Of a stretch of DNA of 64,000 nucleotides, positions 13,901 to 25,000 are shown one piece after another. The position numbers were made by a program, and so were the translations under genes. The stretch covers positions 3,177,770 through 3,241,769 of the forward strand of contig CM057142.1 in assembly GCA_029964075.1 (NCBI GenBank), written 5' to 3'. Under the pieces are notes generated by a model. It was not told the DNA's origin. It ran no database searches and saw only the letters and a program-made list of their open reading frames with translations. Origin of the DNA: Patiria pectinifera (taxonomy: Eukaryota > Echinodermata > Asteroidea > Valvatida > Asterinidae). How positions within the stretch are numbered: position 1 is the first letter of the stretch; every line of letters begins with the position of its first letter.

Positions 13901-16900
13901 CTCTTCACCAAGCCTACGTTACAAATTTTAGCACTCGGTCATATTTCATAGCGCTGCTAAGCACATGATTTTCTGCTAACAGAGCCTCCATCTATTTCAT
14001 GGAGACCGTAAACCAGTAAGCGCTGCACAGCAAAAGACACGCTTACCTCAAAGGGAGAAAAGTTGCTTAAATCAATGGCGAAACAATAGAAATCTCCATG
14101 CGCGTACGGCCATCAGCACTTCCATGCCATGAAATAGTGCTTAGCGTTAGCACAATTAACAGCTTATAGTTACCACAACTTTTCTGCTAACTATTAAGCA
14201 GTGCCATGACATTGGCCCCTGAATGCAGATGTCAAAGGACATGTCGTTCCATATTTTTTTTAAAATTTATTTCCATAACATTAACCTGAATTATCTGTGG
14301 GAAATATGAATACTCGTAATATTCATCAAATTGCTTATTTAACAAAAAGTTTTTAATGTGCAATATATGTTTCCTCTTATAAATAAAAATATGCAGTAGA
14401 ATAATATTATAGCTTAAAATTGCAGAAAGATGTTTGTTTCGTTTTGGTACATGCAGTGGTCCTTTTCAGACTGGAATACAAATTGTAATGAAATCCTCTT
14501 TTTTTGTGGCAAACATTGTTTGAAAAAAAAAAAAAGTGTCGTATTACAAAATCTACTTAAAGTCTGGAACTTGAGCAATAAAATTGGTGACTTACCCCTA
14601 GAGGGCGCTCTGCATAATTGTTAACGTTAAGACATGACCACGAATAGTAACAAAAACAGAACACTCAGCTTTTTTCTTAGTACCCTCTCCATTTACTATT
14701 TAAAAAGAAATATTTGAAATTCTTTGTAAACTTGTATTTTCTAGTTGTAGTTTCAAGGAAGTTGCTGATCTTCTGCGATTGTAGACATATCAATGCATTC
14801 CTATCTGTCGAAGTACTGAAGTATCTTACCGTAATAACTTTTAAGCATTTTCTTCAAATTATAAATAGTATACATATTTACAGCTGTACATTTTAAAAGT
14901 AATGTTGGAGAGATTTAAAAGTGTTATTTACAAAAGTCTAGCTGTGGTTGTAAAATTTCCATTTTTATGTTTAATCTTGTATGATATTACTTTTGCTATA
15001 AGATTTTAATATATTATATTCACATGAAATGATATTATGAATAGTTATTTCACATTGTATCTAGAAAAAAAATCTTTGAATTTTAGCCATTTTGGGAAAG
15101 AAATGTAACTTGTTTATTGGGGGTGAATTTATTTCTCTTTGGATGTTTCTGGCTTTTGACACAATTGTTCTGTTTTAAAAAGACAGCGGCTAATTCTGAT
15201 GGTTTTTTTTTTTAGACAATATAATTTAAAAAAATTTAAAAAAGAAAGACAGGAAAACTAAAAAAAATTAGTTTTTCTACTGAATCCAAGAATGAAAACT
15301 AATTCAACTGAATCCAAAACATTTCAGAAAACAAAACAAAAGGGTAATTAATTTTTGAGTTATAAATTCAAAGTGTTTCCCTAGATTGTGAATTAGCTAC
15401 AATTTTGTGATTCATGTAAATCTCGAGACTAGTATTATTCACATTTCCAACGTTCTTCAATTTGACAATTGCTACATTTCATTGAGTGTATGTCAATATT
15501 AAATGCAGCTCTACTTCAAAGTTATCTTGCAAATGATTTTTTTATTTTGGATTCGGAGTTTCTGAAAAAGGGTGTTTCAATGTTCATTATGTTTCTGTTA
15601 TGTTTAATTTGTTTTGTATCTGTACGGTTATGTTGTTTTGAATCAGTTGAAATCCAAGTCCAACTTTTAGAATCACAATTGCACAAGTGGACATAAAACA
15701 GTTCTGATATTTCATTTAAAATTTAAGCAGTTGTTGTGTTCAACACCGAACCACATCTTCATAATTAAATCCAACATCTGGTTTTGTTCGATATTAATGG
15801 AATATAATGCTATGGGTTTTCTGACATTCTTGAACAAAGCTTCAACAAATCATATGTGTAAAGTAACTTCCAAGCATATAGTGGATTTAGGAATAAAAGT
15901 TTGTTTACTTTTACCACATCATCAACAAAGAAATCCTTAGAAATCCAAACATCCATTGTCTATGCATGCAGCAATCCATTGTGCAGAATATCATGCATGA
16001 TCATATTGCGCAAAATCATGCCATGTTACCATGTTCTTTTCATAAGTAAAATAAATCACATAAAGCAGTGAATTTTTTTTGGAGGGGGGGGGGTTCGAAT
16101 TATATCCATTGAAACTTCTGTATGATGAAAATGGGAGACTTTTGAGACGCTTACATGTAGCAGCAAACACACCGGTCCTTGTTTTCTATTGTTGTCATCA
16201 TTTTGAACATGCGCATAAATTATCACCTTAAACACGACTTACATGTAGACAATTGAAAAGGACCGTTGTGTTTGCTGGCACCAAACGTCTCAAAAGTCTC
16301 CCATTGTAGAGTATTACACAATGTCATTGCTACCTGTGGCGATTACGTCATCCAAACTGAGTGTGTTTTTATGAGTTGTGGACTGTGCATTTGTTTTGAG
16401 TTTGATGGTTTTAGTTTGATTTTCATACTGCCTTCAACATACTGTGATGTTAAAGTTCAACATACTGTGATGTTAATGTTTGTGTGTTCTGTAAAACGTT
16501 TTTAAAACCACATTGTTGAATACCATAACTTAAACTCATCTTTATCAAATCTGGAGTTTGTACTGTTTGTCCCATTGGTTTTCCATGTTGTCTTTTTTGT
16601 ATGTTGTACAATATCTCCTGTTCGTGAAAACTTTGTCATTTTGTTGGCCGTGGGTTGTCTTTATTGTCTGGCCATAACATTTCTGCATCGGTGTAACAAA
16701 GGTGAGAATTTGTCAAAGTACACTGGTTTTAGATTATCCATTTGCCATGTACAATTTTGTACACAGTCCTCCTAAAACACAACAGCCCAAAATGAGGAAT
16801 TCATGCTCACATACGATTAAAGTCCCCTCTTGGTCAGTCGCAGATGGTGATCACACATGTGACCTTTGACCAAGCTGTCCTGATTTTTTTTAAAGGGAAA

Positions 16901-17274
16901 GTAAACTCAGGCAGGATGTCATTGTAGATTCTGCCCATACAAGACGATAAAGTGATGCCTTTCCCAACTTCTGGTTCTTAACCAAAGCAGCAAGTGGGGG
17001 AAAAAAATGTTTCACAAACTGCAGTGCTGTACTGTATGTGATAGTCTGGCCTTACTCTTCAAGTTGTGTTGACTTTGTGAAGAAGTCCTGGTTCAGGCTT
17101 TTGCCTTAAACTTTTGTCCAGAAAGTAACAATGAGCAGTTCCTTTCAACCATTCAACGCCTGAGTTAATTATTCTGTTTTGTTACTAACCAATGTTCTTC
17201 TCCAGGCGGAATCCAACGAGGAGAGAATCTCGCAAGCCGACAAGAGGGCCAAGAACATCTTAAGGAACAAGTAA
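1765..17274 (+). CDS. SNAP25: SNAP-25-like Qbc-SNARE, 3' part, with three alternative terminal exons
   Basis: SNAP-25 is a plasma-membrane t-SNARE that pairs with syntaxin and synaptobrevin in exocytosis. Constitutive exons seen: 1765-1902 (linker, begins [14 protein letters not shown], ends ...SSYIT plus AG) and 3220-3364 ([16 protein letters not shown]... to DLIIDK). The latter holds the first part of the second SNARE motif, with the zero-layer Gln in ITAQNRQ. Both have AG/GT borders; phases are 2 then 0. Three candidate last exons start in phase 0: 6252-6314, 10155-10220 and 17206-17274, each with its own stop. Upstream exons for the first SNARE helix and the Cys-rich palmitoylation segment lie before the window. 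Family similarity to animal SNAP-25 is strong (NDARE-EMDEN--QVSGI-GNLRHMA-DM). SNAP-23 would be the alternative name; invertebrates often have a single SNAP-25/23 gene. The intron after 3364 is 2.9-13.8 kb long, depending on the exon used. Confidence 0.93.
1903..1950. repeat. AAAC/AACA microsatellite
   Basis: GTAAACAAACAAACAACC then (AAAC)n to 1950. It begins at the donor site of the SNAP-25 linker exon. Confidence 0.75.
2067..2387. mobile_element. GGACTCCGTGC-family MITE, copy 2 (diverged)
   Basis: TGGGCTCAGTGCTCC at the left and GGAGCCCA at the right, with TA on both sides (2065-2066, 2388-2389). Internal GTGAGCGTCAGGC and CTCCCCCAACTCTCC match copy 1. It lies in the SNAP-25 intron after the linker exon. 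Confidence 0.7.
3220..3364 (+). CDS. SNAP25: SNAP-25 second SNARE-motif exon (constitutive part)
   Basis: 145 nt: one base finishing the Arg codon, then 48 codons ending in DLIIDK, then GTAAGG. It contains the N-terminal half of the second SNARE helix through layer +2. Its phase-0 donor is compatible with all three downstream terminal exons, so splice choice alone decides the last SNARE layers. Confidence 0.95.
4294..4474. mobile_element. MITE with GAATAAATCC..GATGA ends
   Basis: CTTGAATAAATCCCCGTCAT then CTGATTGG at the left is inverted as AATCAGATGACAAGG then ATTTATTCAGG at the right. Confidence 0.6.
4486..4626. mobile_element. Palindromic foldback family E, copy 1
   Basis: Near-perfect arms: GCAAATAATGAATGTTTCAC, then CAATGGAAAGAATAATTTCAT, then GGTGACAGATGG, and their inverse. 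It directly follows the MITE ending at 4474. Confidence 0.75.
6252..6314 (+). CDS. SNAP25: SNAP-25 alternative terminal exon A
   Basis: After ...TTTATCTAG the phase-0 frame reads [20 protein letters not shown] and stops at TAA 6312-6314. Using human numbering as a guide, layers +4 to +8 (188, 192, 195, 199, 202) are Asn, Leu, Ala, Ala, Leu; layer +3 is Gly instead of Ala. Arg is kept at 191 and 198. The acceptor has a moderate pyrimidine tract with GCATAC and CTATAAC as branch candidates. An ATTAAA at 6848-6853 could serve polyadenylation; the nearest AATAAA I see is 8606-8611. The TAA overlaps a GTAAAC donor-like string. The exon could be a decayed copy, but it is uninterrupted and every core layer is conservative. 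Confidence 0.8.
   Translation, partial: GTSNVDRLSAANERASKLLK
7808..8558. mobile_element. GGACTCCGTGC-family MITE, copy 3
   Basis: TGGACTCCGTGCACGAAC and GTGCACGGAGTCCA are inverted, flanked by TA at 7806-7807 and 8559-8560. It is 751 bp and probably contains a further insertion around 7930-8230. TA duplication points to Tc1/mariner-type mobilisation. Confidence 0.75.
10155..10220 (+). CDS. SNAP25: SNAP-25 alternative terminal exon B
   Basis: It follows a long C/T-rich tract and the acceptor CCCACAG. The phase-0 frame begins [16 protein letters not shown] and ends LKN before TGA 10218-10220 (21 residues). It is the closest of the three to vertebrate SNAP-25 (ADSNKTRIDEANQRAT). Layers +3 to +8 are Ala, Asn, Ile, Ala, Ala, Ile. 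The CCTG microsatellite at 10285-10312 would be in the 3' UTR, with AATAAA at 10841-10846. Confidence 0.88.
   Translation, partial: ADSNKDRIGIANKRAETILKN
10285..10312. repeat. CCTG microsatellite
   Basis: About six CCTG units, 65 bp after the stop of SNAP-25 exon B, so in its presumptive 3' UTR. Confidence 0.8.
13602..13736. mobile_element. Palindromic foldback family D, copy 1
   Basis: Arms of about 55 bp (AATAAGCCTCTGTACTGATG, then ACGTCACACTTTGTTTACATG, then TTTCCTATGG) with about seven mismatches, around a 20-bp centre. It lies in a SNAP-25 intron. Confidence 0.7.
17206..17274 (+). CDS. SNAP25: SNAP-25 alternative terminal exon C
   Basis: The acceptor TTCTTCTCCAG is preceded by a TTACTAAC branch-point consensus (17182-17189), the best splice context of the three. 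The phase-0 frame begins [16 protein letters not shown] and ends LRNK before TAA 17272-17274 (22 residues). Layers +3 to +8 are Ala, Asn, Ile, Ala, Ala, Ile. It is more charged than exons A and B. AATAAA at 18365-18370 is a possible poly(A) signal, but a foldback element lies between it and the stop. Confidence 0.9.
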   Translation, partial: AESNEERISQADKRAKNILRNK

Positions 17275-18035
17275 ACGAATCAACTCGCCCACGCTGGACG
17301 TAAAGTGTGGCCTTGTGGGTTGCCAAGAGAAGCTGTAAAATATATATAAATATATTCTATGGAAGAAATGAATTAGCAGAAAGATCATACCCATAATAAG
17401 TTATGGATTTCAAAACCTTATCGTTGCTAAGAATTTTAATCTGTCAACTCTTTTTCTACAATTTCTTTTGTTCGAATTTGTAGGATGCTGCTTATGTGGG
17501 TGAAAAGTTTATACAAATGTAGTACACTAGAATGCTGTCTATGCAAGATTACTAGAGAAAGTGCTGGCGGGGTTTTAGATGTGATGATGATTGGGAAATT
17601 GATGATGGGGATGCTGATGATGATGAACCCTTCTTTGTTGTGTTGTATTCGAGGCCTTTTCTAAGTCCCCAAAATATACTAAAATCACAGGTTGCAAAGC
17701 GGAAATTGAGTCTAAGCACTGAGGCTGTGCTGATTGAGAAATGAGCATTTGGACACACAGCTAACACAGATACGGGGGAAAAGGTACAAAAACTGGATTC
17801 GGAGTCTGAGTCCTTTTGCAAATTTCTTGGAAATTTTTAGTGTACGTCTTAGTCCAAATGCTCAGACTCCTACTTGTAATTGGAAGCCCAAATACTTGGA
17901 CCACTCTGTCCCATTTATCGAGTTTAAGTTTCTACTGTATCAGCATTTATTTCTGTATTCATATTGGACTCAGAAAAGGACTCTTGTTCAATACTGCCCA
18001 TTTAGTATAACAGGATTTTGAGCATGGCAGTATGT

Positions 18036-18241
18036 CAGTTCGGTATCTCGATGAAGTTAAGTCATTCGGGATAAAATTGCTGACGAGATGTTACGTGAAC
18101 GCCCATTCTGCTAGTAATTTACGTGCAAGCGTCGTGCGACTGTCTCCTTTCGCGTTCATGCACCTTCGATGAGCGTTTGATTATCCCGAATGACCCTTGA
18201 CCCATATCATTATGCGCATGCGCAGTTGAAATACCGAACTG
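18036..18241. mobile_element. Foldback MITE CAGTTCGGTAT
   Basis: CAGTTCGGTATCTC and GTCATTCGGGATAA in the left half mirror TTATCCCGAATGAC and ATACCGAACTG in the right. It lies 0.8 kb after the SNAP-25 exon C stop. Confidence 0.6.
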
Positions 18242-18633
18242 GCTTATTATTAATGAATAGCTGATACATGTACCATAAGGCAAACATTCCTCACTAGTCA
18301 ACCAGAGTGTTAACACCTTCTAGCTGATTGGTTAAATAAAGTACTTCGCATTCCAAGATTTTCCAATAAAGCTTCTTCTTTTTTCACACAGTAATACATC
18401 AAGTCCTACTGAAAGTGCAAACAAAGTTAATAGAGATATGCTTTGCATGACGTGAATGCTTTTCATTTGTAATTCTGAATCCGTAGGTAGCCAACTATGA
18501 TATTAAGGATAGTGGGGGATTTAAACGAGTCACGATCACCTATATTTGGCGTGACTTGCAATAATAAAAAAAAATTGCTTTGATGGAACGTTAGTTTTTA
18601 GAGCACTATATCTTTCATGAAATAAACTAGAGA

Positions 18634-18890
18634 CATGGGCGTCGCCAGGATTTTTTCTACAGGTGGGCAAAACATATTTTTCCCAAAAACTTCTTGTATT
18701 TCCCAACAAATTCTCGATGTATCAGTTTTAGAGGGGGGCAGGGACATTTCCCCCCCCCCCCCAACTCATTAAATTTACACCACTAAGACTTCGCGCCTCT
18801 TTTTTTTTTTTCTTCTTCTTCTTCTTCCTTTTTTTTCCTTCCTTTTTCTTTTTTTCTTTTCCGCCCTTGCCCCTCCTCGCGACGCCCATG
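18634..18890. mobile_element. hAT-like MITE, CATGGGCGTCGC ends
   Basis: CATGGGCGTCGCCAGGA and TCCTCGCGACGCCCATG are inverted. Flanks ACTAGAGA (18626-18633) and ACTAGAAA (18891-18898) differ at one of 8 bases. The inside contains a pyrimidine-rich CTT/T tract. Confidence 0.78.
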
Positions 18891-21372
18891 ACTAGAAAGT
18901 GACTTCACTGGCTTTATGGTAGGAACCAAGTCATAATTATTTCATATTGTATATTGATAATGTAAACATGTACATATCTTAAGCATTTACTTTCTTCCAA
19001 TTAAAACGATTTGTTCATTACTGTTATATTCTTCATTACTTATCAGCACCCGTTTGCATGTTAGACCTTCAATTTTTTTCAACGAAATGTGTTCCTTCAG
19101 TGAACAACTTCAATTGGAATAGTGTTAAAACGTTTCTGAAAATCTTCTGTGTAAATACGGGCATGTGAGTTGTACATTTTGGTGACGGAAGACAACGTTG
19201 TATAATAGAACTTGATTACCAAACAAGGCAAGACCAATGAATTGATTGGGTAAAATTTGGTAATGTGTACAAAACGAAGTACATAATAAAAAAAAACAAT
19301 TTAAATATTGTGAAGAAGGTGCATTTTAGTTTACTTGAACGCAAAGTAAAACATTAATTTATTGTGTGCATTAAATACATATCTGCATTGGTCAGCGAGG
19401 GTTGTTGATTTCACCAGCATCACAAGGGACATCAAACTTAAATAATATGGTTAAATTTTTCCTTGTCCCAAAATTCACTAACAGCTCCACCAATAGGGTT
19501 CAGCTGACACTGCCCTTACTACTTTTGATTCTTGTAAAAGCATTGCAAAGAAAAAGGTTAAATTATTCCCTTTTTTAAATGATGGGAAAATAAGCAGCCC
19601 TCAATGACACAAAGTTATTTACTGTTTTGATCATATTAATTTCAATATTAATAGCATATTTTCTCCTGGAACACTGGGCTGTTACCCTTTAAAAAAAAAT
19701 TAATAATGCTAACGATTCTAATCAGTCAGCTGTTGTCGTGGTTCAGTTCAGCAATAAAATATATATTTATCATCTGCACAAAAAGTCAATGTCATAACTG
19801 TAAATAATACTGTGCGCAATGAAAAATGGGCAAAAATCAATTAAAAAATGATTATTAATATTCTGTATTCTTAATATGAAACATGTTTCCAGTTCATTTT
19901 TTAAGCGTTGATTTGGACATTTTAGTTTAAATTGTTTGTTTCTCAGAGAAAAATGTATATCAATCATAGTGACTTTTGTTATGGGTTAAACATATGATAA
20001 TTAAAAAACATAAAATCTGTAATTATATGTTTTATGACGAAAAAAAATTAAATATCGATCATTTGAAGATTTTTGTTCAATGTTGAGCATCATACAATAA
20101 AACTCAAACTATGTAGTACATTTAGAGTAGTCAATATCCAGACACGTTGCACAAACATTTTATAATTGCAATACTTCTTTTGAATTATTCTGTCTGGACT
20201 AGAGCTAAAATTAAAGTCGATCTCATAATTCAGCTTTAACTATTATACCGGTATATATTTCCAGTTTTCTTCACATTTGTTGGCATTAAACAAGCACATT
20301 ATTTTAGAAAGTTGAATTGGTGTTTCTTATTTCTCTTCTTTGTTGTTGATGGAATACATGTGGATAAAAAAAACGTTGGTCATCCATTTTGGATGAGCTT
20401 TGGTATCAGAATGCATTTGAAATTTTATTTATTCTAACTTTAGAAAAGGAAAAAGGAAATATTATGTGAACTTGAAATTAATAATATATTTTTGATGTTT
20501 ATGGAATAAAACACCTTGTTTAACATGCACAATCAATGTATGTACGTTTTGTACGGATCAGATTGCCAATGGATGTTGGGTGGTGGGTATTTAAAAATGA
20601 GCAAAACTGAACCCCGCCCCCCACCAAAAAAACCTAATGTTCTGAGACTTTTTTGTTCTGAATCTTGACACATACTGCCTGCTATTACATAATTTAATCA
20701 TGAATATGGAAATTCCAATTTGTGTGGATTTTAAAAAAAAATCCAGAAAACCTGATAAATTGGCACCAAATAATTATGTTGTGGGCATGAACCAGAAATT
20801 AAAAAAACTGCAGCTTGATTCAAGTTCAAGAGATATGAAAATGTTTTAAAGCATGAAAATTGTATACGCAAAGTTGTTGTGCAATCGGTAGTTAATTTTC
20901 TTGATATTGCATGAAAAAGTTGAAAATAGTATTCGTCAATCACTCATCAGTTGTCCTGGTACTTGGGAAAAGAGATTAAAGATATATATATTTTGACTTC
21001 ATTTTATTTTTCTCACAATTTTGTAAAGATCAATACATTGTGGATATGTGGAATGGGGACTAGGTGAAGGCAGATTTGAATGGTCTATTTTGCATTTTAT
21101 TAATTCGGTACACGATTTGTTCAGAGCCAAAGGGGCATTTTTACAGTCATGTAAGGTCATCCTTTTCCAATTTCTTTCAAAATTACTCTGTCGGAAACAA
21201 CACGTGTAAATACACCCTTAGAATTTTGCACCATGACTGGAGAGGTCTTTGTTCCTGTGTGATACACTTGAGTAGGTACTTTGTGCTTAACTGAATTTAA
21301 ATAATAAAACCTGCCCACTGTCATGGCACCCTGTGCAAACGGTCTACAAGGAGGGGAAAAATTCCTTTTTAA

Positions 21373-21895
21373 AGGGAATGTACAACATTTGCTTTTGCTG
21401 CAATTTTCAGAAATAAATGGATTTGGAGCATTAGTATGTTACAGCAAATATTGTTAAACTGACTTGATTCACGTTTTGGGCTTGTACATATCCATGCTGG
21501 AAAAACCAAGAAAACCAATCATGTTCTTGTAGTCTGGTTCCCTGACCCCACTTAAGATGAAACGGAGAAATGTAAAGACTTTGTGGGAATTGTAAGGTCA
21601 AAGAATAACTCTAGCAAGCTTGTACCCCTTTACAGGTGGGTAATCAATTGCAAAGAAAATTCGGAATAACTAAATATGAAAAAAATAGGAGCAGTTTTTG
21701 AAAAAGCCAGTTTTTTCCAACCCTGGTCGGCCGACCTGCGTTGGAAGAATACAGTTTTTGTTGAAAATGTCAGCACACCAGGAGCCACAATTTTAAAGGA
21801 TGCTTTAGACTGCCAATTCCTAACAATTCAGTAAGGTATTTCACGATAACTTGATCATTTCATATTTTTATGTTCGCAAATGTTGTATCTTCCCT
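21373..21895. mobile_element. TTAA-flanked MITE family A, copy 2
   Basis: Ends AGGGAATGTACAACATTTGC and GCAAATGTTG..TTCCCT are inverted and flanked by TTAA at 21369-21372 and 21896-21899. Inside is the imperfect palindrome with GGTCGGCCGACC. No transposase frame is seen. The element ends about 100 bp before the CLPTM1 start codon. Confidence 0.85.
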
Positions 21896-21944
21896 TTAAA
21901 CCATTAAGTTGTTAGAGCGCCCTCTTGTGGTCTTCCAAAACTTG

Positions 21945-22008
21945 AAATGACGTCGTGTTATCTGCTAAATATTCATATCTTTGCCATTTAACTTCAACAT
22001 GGCGGACA
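21945..22008 (+). promoter_or_regulatory. Putative CLPTM1 core promoter / start-codon YY1-like motif
   Basis: The start codon sits in CAACATGGCGGAC, matching the YY1 consensus AANATGGCGG that often overlaps initiator codons of TATA-less metazoan genes. A CRE-like TGACGTCG lies about 48 bp upstream, at 21949-21956. No TATA box is evident. The element at 21373-21895 ends about 100 bp before the ATG. Promoter function is inferred. Confidence 0.4.
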
Positions 22009-25000
22009 ACACATCTGCTCAACCTGCGGCTGGTGGTAGTGATGTGGCTTTGGCAAACGGCTCTGAAGTCGCTGAGAATCAAAATGGACAGGTAAAATGA
22101 TACATCTAATCCTGACAAATTCCACCAAATGTAATTCTATTGAATTGAAGCCGATTATCGGGCGTAAACTGGTTTGAGAGTGTGACCGATTGATGACTTG
22201 CGAAACTCGCCGTGCTCGCGAGCATGGCGTGTGTGCGCGCATATCGCATACGGCATTCGCATTCCATTTCCTACTAAAACGAAAGAGGGACCCGTATTAA
22301 ACTTCACAGGAAAGAATGTTGCAACCTGACGCTGCTTTTTTCTTCTTCATATATCATCTCAATGAAGGTCAGTCACTGCAAAAATGATGATAAGGCATGA
22401 ATCTGGCACTGAGATACATTCCAATTTTGTAAGGAAATAGGCCTTAGAAAATGTTCTTGACTCTCCCTTTGTACACAACCGCTGACATGGCTGAAGAGGC
22501 ATCAGGTTGCAATTAATATGCAACATTCTTTCCACTTCAAAATCGTCGTTAGTGAAGCTACGGGCACCTCTTTCGTTTATGGAAAGAATATAGTATCCAG
22601 ACATCACTTTCTTGGCAAGTGTACAGAGTCTATGGAGAGTCAAGTGCATTTTCAAAGTGTTTTCTAACAAAATTGGAAATGCAACAATTGACAATTAGCA
22701 ACAAAGTGTTGAATTCCGTACCTTCAGAGGTCTAGTTATCTTGTAATTTCGGACAGAATACGATGGCTTCGGCTGTATGGCGTCACTGAATAGGCATGAG
22801 CTCAGTAGTCAAGCGTTTAACCAATCGAGCTACCGAAGCGTTCTGGTTGGATGGGTAGTTATAATATAGATTCGCAATGGTGATTTTGCAATACCGTAAC
22901 GATAGCAGTTGAAAATCGCGTTTTGGCTGCCATAACGATAGCCACTACAAAAAATTAATGCATTTTTCAGTTGATACCATGCGAATAAATTGGCATTTTT
23001 TTTTATTTAGGGGGCATGAGGCTGATTGCCATCAGCAACTTTTCTGAACTGATCACTGCTTTTGAGGAACATTCTAATCTGTTAACAGTCACTTTCAAGC
23101 ATTTTTAGTAAGCAATGAATTAAGGTTTTCCCAGTTAGGTCCAATTGCTCATTTGCTATATTCTCGATTTCCTAATCTCCACCATTCGATTTCCAAGTTT
23201 GCTAATCGAGATTCCTGTCACCAGTTTTCCAGGATGTTGTCACAGTTTAGTTTTTGATGAATATAATATTTTATATGAATATTAATAATGACAGGCAGGA
23301 GGCCAGCAGCAGGCTGCGCCCCCACAGAGCACCTGGCAAACCATCAAAGGCATCGCCTTCCGCATCTTTGTCTTCTACATGGTCATGAGTTTCTTCCGTA
23401 AATCCTCCACGCCCACCGAGGACACGGCCGTTACTACAGAGGACGGCAAGAGTATCGCCTCGTCGAGCAAGATGGCCATGAACCTATTTGAGACAGGAAT
23501 GATGATGGTAGGTTTAACCCTAACACATCCAGCAATTTTTTTTTTGCTGGGAACTTCCAGTTCCAGCTAGTCTGGAATACCCACTTGCACGCAAGGGTCT
23601 ATGGTATTTGCGCAGATCCGGCGATTAATTATGCAAAACAACACCACGTCTTGACCTCCAGATTCTGACCATTCAGTGGGTACCTTCTCTCAGGTCTCTG
23701 GTAACCCGTTGTGTTACATAAACATGGCAGTAAATTGACCACTCAACAGCTTAGATCACATTTCTACACGATTTGACGTCACAATTTCTAAACTCGACAC
23801 TGATTGGCTGGCGTGCGGGGTTTCATAAAATTTGCATTACACAAATATATCAGAAATTGTTGGCTCTGTTGAACAACCTATGATACTCAGACTACCCTCT
23901 AGCCAACAAAGGGCTCCATTGTGTCATTGGTGGAGAACTGATACGATATTGTGGAGAGTGCTGGTTCCAATTCTCCTCCATTCAGAGTCTGTGTTCAATC
24001 TAACGGTTTGAATATGGAATGGTTTGAATGGCACTGGAATGTGTATACTGAAGTGATTCATCATCATTAATTGTTTGTCTTCTCTTCCTTGCTCCCTCCC
24101 AACCCTTCCCCCCCCCCCCACATTCCCTTCCCATCCTCCTGTTTCTCCGCCCACCCATAGGATCTTCGTATCTACATCTCCGACAAGGATCAATTCACTC
24201 AGTTCAACGAGAGTCAGTACCTGTTCTGGGAGCTGACAGACTTGGAGTATGGGGACTGGGTCGGCGGACCCAATGAGGACGGATCGTATACAATGTCGGA
24301 CTTTGTAGATGTTTCTGAGGTTAGTCTGATGCCCCAGTCTCCCAATTTGGAATTCTCAACACTCTTATAATTGCATTTATAGCTGTAAAAGAAATCGTTT
24401 CTTGCTACCATCATGTCACTAGGTGCCTGAAGACCCACCTTAAAAAAAAATAGTTATGCCAGTTGATTTTATCTTCTGCTTCTTATAAATCACTAGATTG
24501 AAGACAACTCAGGAAATTAGGACCTAAAACTTAGCTGGTGAAATCCTCAAGATCTCATCTTTGACTTTTGAATACTTAAAATCAAGGTTAACCTGAGTGA
24601 TTTTGTTTGCCATGTTCTTCTGCATTTTTCCCCCATTTTTCTGGTCTTACAGTTTCCCACTTGTATGGGGGACCAAGTAGGTCATCAGCATTTTGCCCAA
24701 TATCAGCACTTGATAATGCTTAGGAATAGATCATGTTAGCACAGAACCGCCTAGGCTACGATCCATCTTCAATCCCTCAAAATCCTCCAATTGCCGCTAT
24801 GTAAAAATTTGACACGGCCTCGATGCTCCGAAATCATCCGTTATTTCCTACAGTAGAGGGGTGTCCGCTGCCTCAATCCTTCAAAATCCTCCAACAATCA
24901 TTGTAATACAATGACGAATTTCCAATGATATCCAGAAGCAGTGCGGATGATATCTAGTACAATCTAGGCATAATTTATGCATGGCTAAGCATAAACAACA

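Larger units (their letters stand above)
10221..17205 (+). other. Exon B 3' flank and intron before exon C
   Basis: AT-rich and without coding exons. Contents: possible poly(A) signal 10841-10846, foldback D at 13602-13736 and otherwise unclassified sequence. Confidence 0.5.
17275..21372. other. SNAP-25 exon C 3' flank to CLPTM1 upstream
   Basis: No gene recognised. It contains the foldback 18036-18241, AATAAA at 18365-18370 and the hAT-like element 18634-18890. The rest is AT-rich. Confidence 0.5.
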
